Source: an uncultured Collinsella sp.
GTDB lineage: Bacteria; Actinomycetota; Coriobacteriia; Coriobacteriales; Coriobacteriaceae
NCBI GenBank assembly: GCA_902478865.1
Contig: CABSNA010000012.1
Location: 1-14,990, forward strand
Length of the DNA stretch: 14,990 nucleotides
Direction of reading: 5' to 3'
The translations under genes and the position numbers were made by a program. Shown here one piece after another: positions 13,181 to 14,990 of this stretch. The notes beneath the pieces were generated by a model, which was not told the DNA's origin, made no database searches, and was given only the letters and a program-made list of their open reading frames with translations. The first letter of the stretch is position 1, and the number at the start of each line of letters is the position of its first letter.

Positions 13181-14632
13181 CTAGAAGCTAACGTCGAAGC
13201 CAGCGCCAGCGCCCTCTTCATCGGTGGTCGGCACGCCCTTTGCCTTGTTGTAGGCAAAGATCAAGACGATCGGCACGATAAAGGCGATGAGATTGCCAGC
13301 CACATACCACACGAGCGTCTCGGGCGTAACGATGAGCAGGCCAAGCACACCGGTCAGACCCTGACCGATAGCGCGCACCTCAAAGAGCTTCACGAAGGCA
13401 CCGCCGCAGCCTGCACCGATGCAAGCGCAGACGAACGGGATGATCGAGTAGCGCATGTTTGCAGCAAAGATTGCGGGCTCGGAGATACCGACCAGCGTCG
13501 GGATAAAGGACGACATGCAGATGTTGCGCTCTTTGGAATGCTTCTTGTGAATGAGATACATGCCGATGGCGCCGCCGCCCTGGGCGATGATGGAAACCGA
13601 CCAGATGGCCTGAATGTAGTTGAAGCCGGTCGTGGCAACGAGGTTGGCCTCAATACCCTGGATGAACTGATGCGTACCGGTAACGACGAGCGGCTGCAGG
13701 AACGCGGCGAAGACAAAGGCGCCAAAGACGCCCATCCTGTTGTACAGGACATCGATTACGCCAGCGAGGACGTCGCCGATCAGGTTGCCGAGCGGGCCGA
13801 ACACGGTGAACAGGGCAACGTTAGCAAGAATCAGGGTAACGGTCGGGACAAAGACAAACGAGACGACCTCGGGGATGTACTTCTGGGCAATCTTTTCGAC
13901 CTTGGCCATAAACCAGGCAGTCAGGATTGCAGGGAACACGCCGCCCTGGAAAGCAACCATGGGGATGGAGAGCGGACCAAAGTTCCAGTACTCAGCACCC
14001 GACGGATCCATAACAAACGCATTGCGGTTCATAAGACTCGGGTGAACCATGACGATACCGACGAGGACGCCCAGAATCGGGTTACCGCCAAAACGCTTGA
14101 CCGCGCTGTACATAACCAGGACAGGCAGGTAGTCAAACGTGGTGGCGATAATGGCAAAGAAGCTTGCGAGGTTCTTGAGGAACTCGCTGTGGTCGGCAAG
14201 GCTGCCCTCCATGCCAAAGAGGCCGTTGGCAACGATCAGCGACTTAAGGCCGATGATGATAGCAGCGCCGACGAAAGCGGGAATGATGGGGATAAAGATA
14301 TCCGAGAATACCTTGAGGACCGAGAAGAACTTGCCCTTCTTGTCCGCCTCGGCGCCCTTGACCTCGGAAGCGCTGATCTCCTTAACGCCCGTCAGAGCCA
14401 TAAACTCATCGTAGACCTTGTTGACGGTACCGGTACCGAAGATGATCATGAGCTGGCCGCTGTTGTACAGCACGCCCTTGACGCCATCGATGTTCTCGAG
14501 CTCGGCCTTGTTGTACTTGCTCGTATCCTTGAGCACCAGACGCAGACGCGTAACGCAATGCGTGGCGCCCTCGATGTTCTCCAGACCGCCGACGTTATCG
14601 ACGACTTGCTGAGACACTACTTTGTAGTCCAT
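13181..14632 (-). CDS. scrA: PTS EIIBC component, sucrose/glucoside family
   Basis: This 483-residue membrane permease imports and phosphorylates a sugar, most likely sucrose given the adjacent GH32 genes. The EIIB domain (1-85) has the phosphorylated cysteine in GATHCVTRLRL (Cys26) and GQLMIIFGTGTVNKVY (59-74). The EIIC domain (about 105-465) has many membrane segments, TGTHQFIQGIE near 318-328 and the signature GISEPAIFA at 382-390. There is no EIIA domain, so phosphate must come from a separate glucose-type EIIA. I chose the ATG at 14632, preceded by GGAGAGGAAC; an ATG four codons earlier has AAGGGA directly against it and is less likely. The gene sits 45 bases after the upstream partial gene. 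Trehalose or another glucoside remains possible as substrate. Confidence 0.9.
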   Translation of the reverse strand: MDYKVVSQQVVDNVGGLENIEGATHCVTRLRLVLKDTSKYNKAELENIDGVKGVLYNSGQLMIIFGTGTVNKVYDEFMALTGVKEISASEVKGAEADKKGKFFSVLKVFSDIFIPIIPAFVGAAIIIGLKSLIVANGLFGMEGSLADHSEFLKNLASFFAIIATTFDYLPVLVMYSAVKRFGGNPILGVLVGIVMVHPSLMNRNAFVMDPSGAEYWNFGPLSIPMVAFQGGVFPAILTAWFMAKVEKIAQKYIPEVVSFVFVPTVTLILANVALFTVFGPLGNLIGDVLAGVIDVLYNRMGVFGAFVFAAFLQPLVVTGTHQFIQGIEANLVATTGFNYIQAIWSVSIIAQGGGAIGMYLIHKKHSKERNICMSSFIPTLVGISEPAIFAANMRYSIIPFVCACIGAGCGGAFVKLFEVRAIGQGLTGVLGLLIVTPETLVWYVAGNLIAFIVPIVLIFAYNKAKGVPTTDEEGAGAGFDVSF

Positions 14633-14660
14633 GTTCCTCTCCATTCCCTTACGAAATCAT

Positions 14661-14670
14661 AAAACGTTTT
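14661..14670. promoter_or_regulatory. AAAACGTTTT palindrome, possible LacI-family operator
   Basis: This exact 10-bp palindrome lies in the 45-base gap before the EIIBC gene. AAACGTTT cores are typical of LacI-family sugar repressors such as ScrR. The flanks are not symmetric, and no promoter is evident beside it. No regulator gene is in the window. Confidence 0.4.
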
Positions 14671-14677
14671 GATGCCA

Positions 14678-14949
14678 TTACAGAGACGCGATCGTTGCAT
14701 TTGCGCACTTGAGCGTACCGTCGGTGACCGTCAGTGCCACACCCTGGCCCTGCTTATTGCAGAAGCGCGCGTTAAGCGCAACATCATCGACAAAGATGGT
14801 CGCGATATCGTCGTCAACGACCAGGCGCACATGATGAGTGCCCTCGCCCTTAAAGAACAACGGACGCTCGAGGCCCATGTTGTTGACCTGGAACCACGGA
14901 TACTGGGGGGCCGCCGTAAACTCGAGCTTGCCCTCACGCAGGTTGGCGC
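14678..14949 (-). CDS. C-terminal fragment of a probable second GH32 enzyme (truncated by contig end)
   Basis: About 89 codons are open from the adapter junction to a TAA at 14678-14680. The peptide runs from ANLREGKLEF through PWFQVNNMGLERPLF, VRLVVDDDIATIFVDD, and GVALTVTDGTLKCANATIAS. A beta-strand-rich segment of this kind with IATIFVDD resembles the C-terminal beta-sandwich of fructan- and sucrose-degrading GH32 proteins, but no catalytic motif is present. The true start and most of the gene lie beyond the contig end. An internal ATG at 14878 is not a credible start. It precedes the EIIBC gene in the same direction, so it is likely the first known member of the sucrose operon. Another sugar-active enzyme with a lectin-like tail is the main alternative. 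Confidence 0.65.
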
Positions 14950-14990
14950 CTGTCTCTTATACACATCTGACGCTGCCGACGATCTTACGC
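14950..14990. other. Illumina Nextera adapter and index (sequencing artefact)
   Basis: CTGTCTCTTATACACATCT (14950-14968) is the 19-bp Tn5 mosaic end. GACGCTGCCGACGA (14969-14982) is the reverse complement of the Nextera read 1 tail. The last 8 bases, TCTTACGC, reverse complement to GCGTAAGA, which I recall as i5 index S517. This is library sequence, not genome, and should be trimmed. Translation across it gives a false MYKRQ-type N-terminus. Confidence 0.98.

Noticed and set aside
14678..14964. Protein starting with MYKRQ through the contig end
   Set aside because: Its N-terminus is translated from Nextera adapter sequence, and part of it is in a different frame from the real gene fragment.
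14950..14968. Natural Tn5/IS50 end
   Set aside because: The mosaic end continues directly into the Illumina read 1 tail and an index, so it comes from library preparation.

Overview
The window reads as one contig end from a moderately GC-rich actinobacterial gut commensal. Protein style and gene content (threonine genes, an unlinked pflA, DegV, a sucrose PTS with GH32 enzymes, many strong intergenic palindromes, extended -10 boxes of the form TGnTACCAT) suggest Coriobacteriia, most likely Collinsella or a close relative. This assignment is from recognition, not a search. The last 41 bases are not genomic: they are an Illumina Nextera adapter plus an index.

Region 1 (1-5381) is an aspartate-family amino acid cluster. 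asd and lysC lie on the minus strand, each followed by its own terminator. thrC and thrB lie on the plus strand and diverge from lysC. Together they cover aspartate to aspartyl phosphate (LysC), to aspartate semialdehyde (Asd), then homoserine to phosphohomoserine (ThrB) to threonine (ThrC). Homoserine dehydrogenase is not in the window.

Region 2 (5382-7990) is an AT-richer accessory segment. It starts with a large nested palindrome after thrB. Next come a secreted DUF5626-like protein and a 34-residue membrane peptide, on the plus strand with their own promoter and terminator. On the minus strand follows a two-gene module: a DUF3990 protein (predicted ADP-ribosyltransferase-type toxin) and an Xre-type HTH protein (predicted antitoxin). 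A 19-bp perfect inverted repeat made of two TATCAC-N4-GTGATA sites lies directly upstream of the toxin start. It looks like both an operator and the terminator of the preceding gene. An imperfect direct repeat of the 3' end of ysxC flanks the module, which hints at insertion there.

Region 3 (8016-11360, all minus) is housekeeping: degV-type lipid-binding protein, pflA, mtnN (MTA/SAH nucleosidase) and ysxC/engB (ribosome-assembly GTPase). mtnN and ysxC look co-transcribed.

Region 4 (11637-14949, all minus) is a sucrose/fructoside uptake operon: the C-terminal end of a probable GH32 enzyme, a PTS EIIBC permease and an intracellular GH32 sucrose-6-phosphate hydrolase. It carries a LacI-type AAAACGTTTT palindrome and an intercistronic hairpin. 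No tRNA, rRNA, CRISPR array or intact transposase gene was seen.
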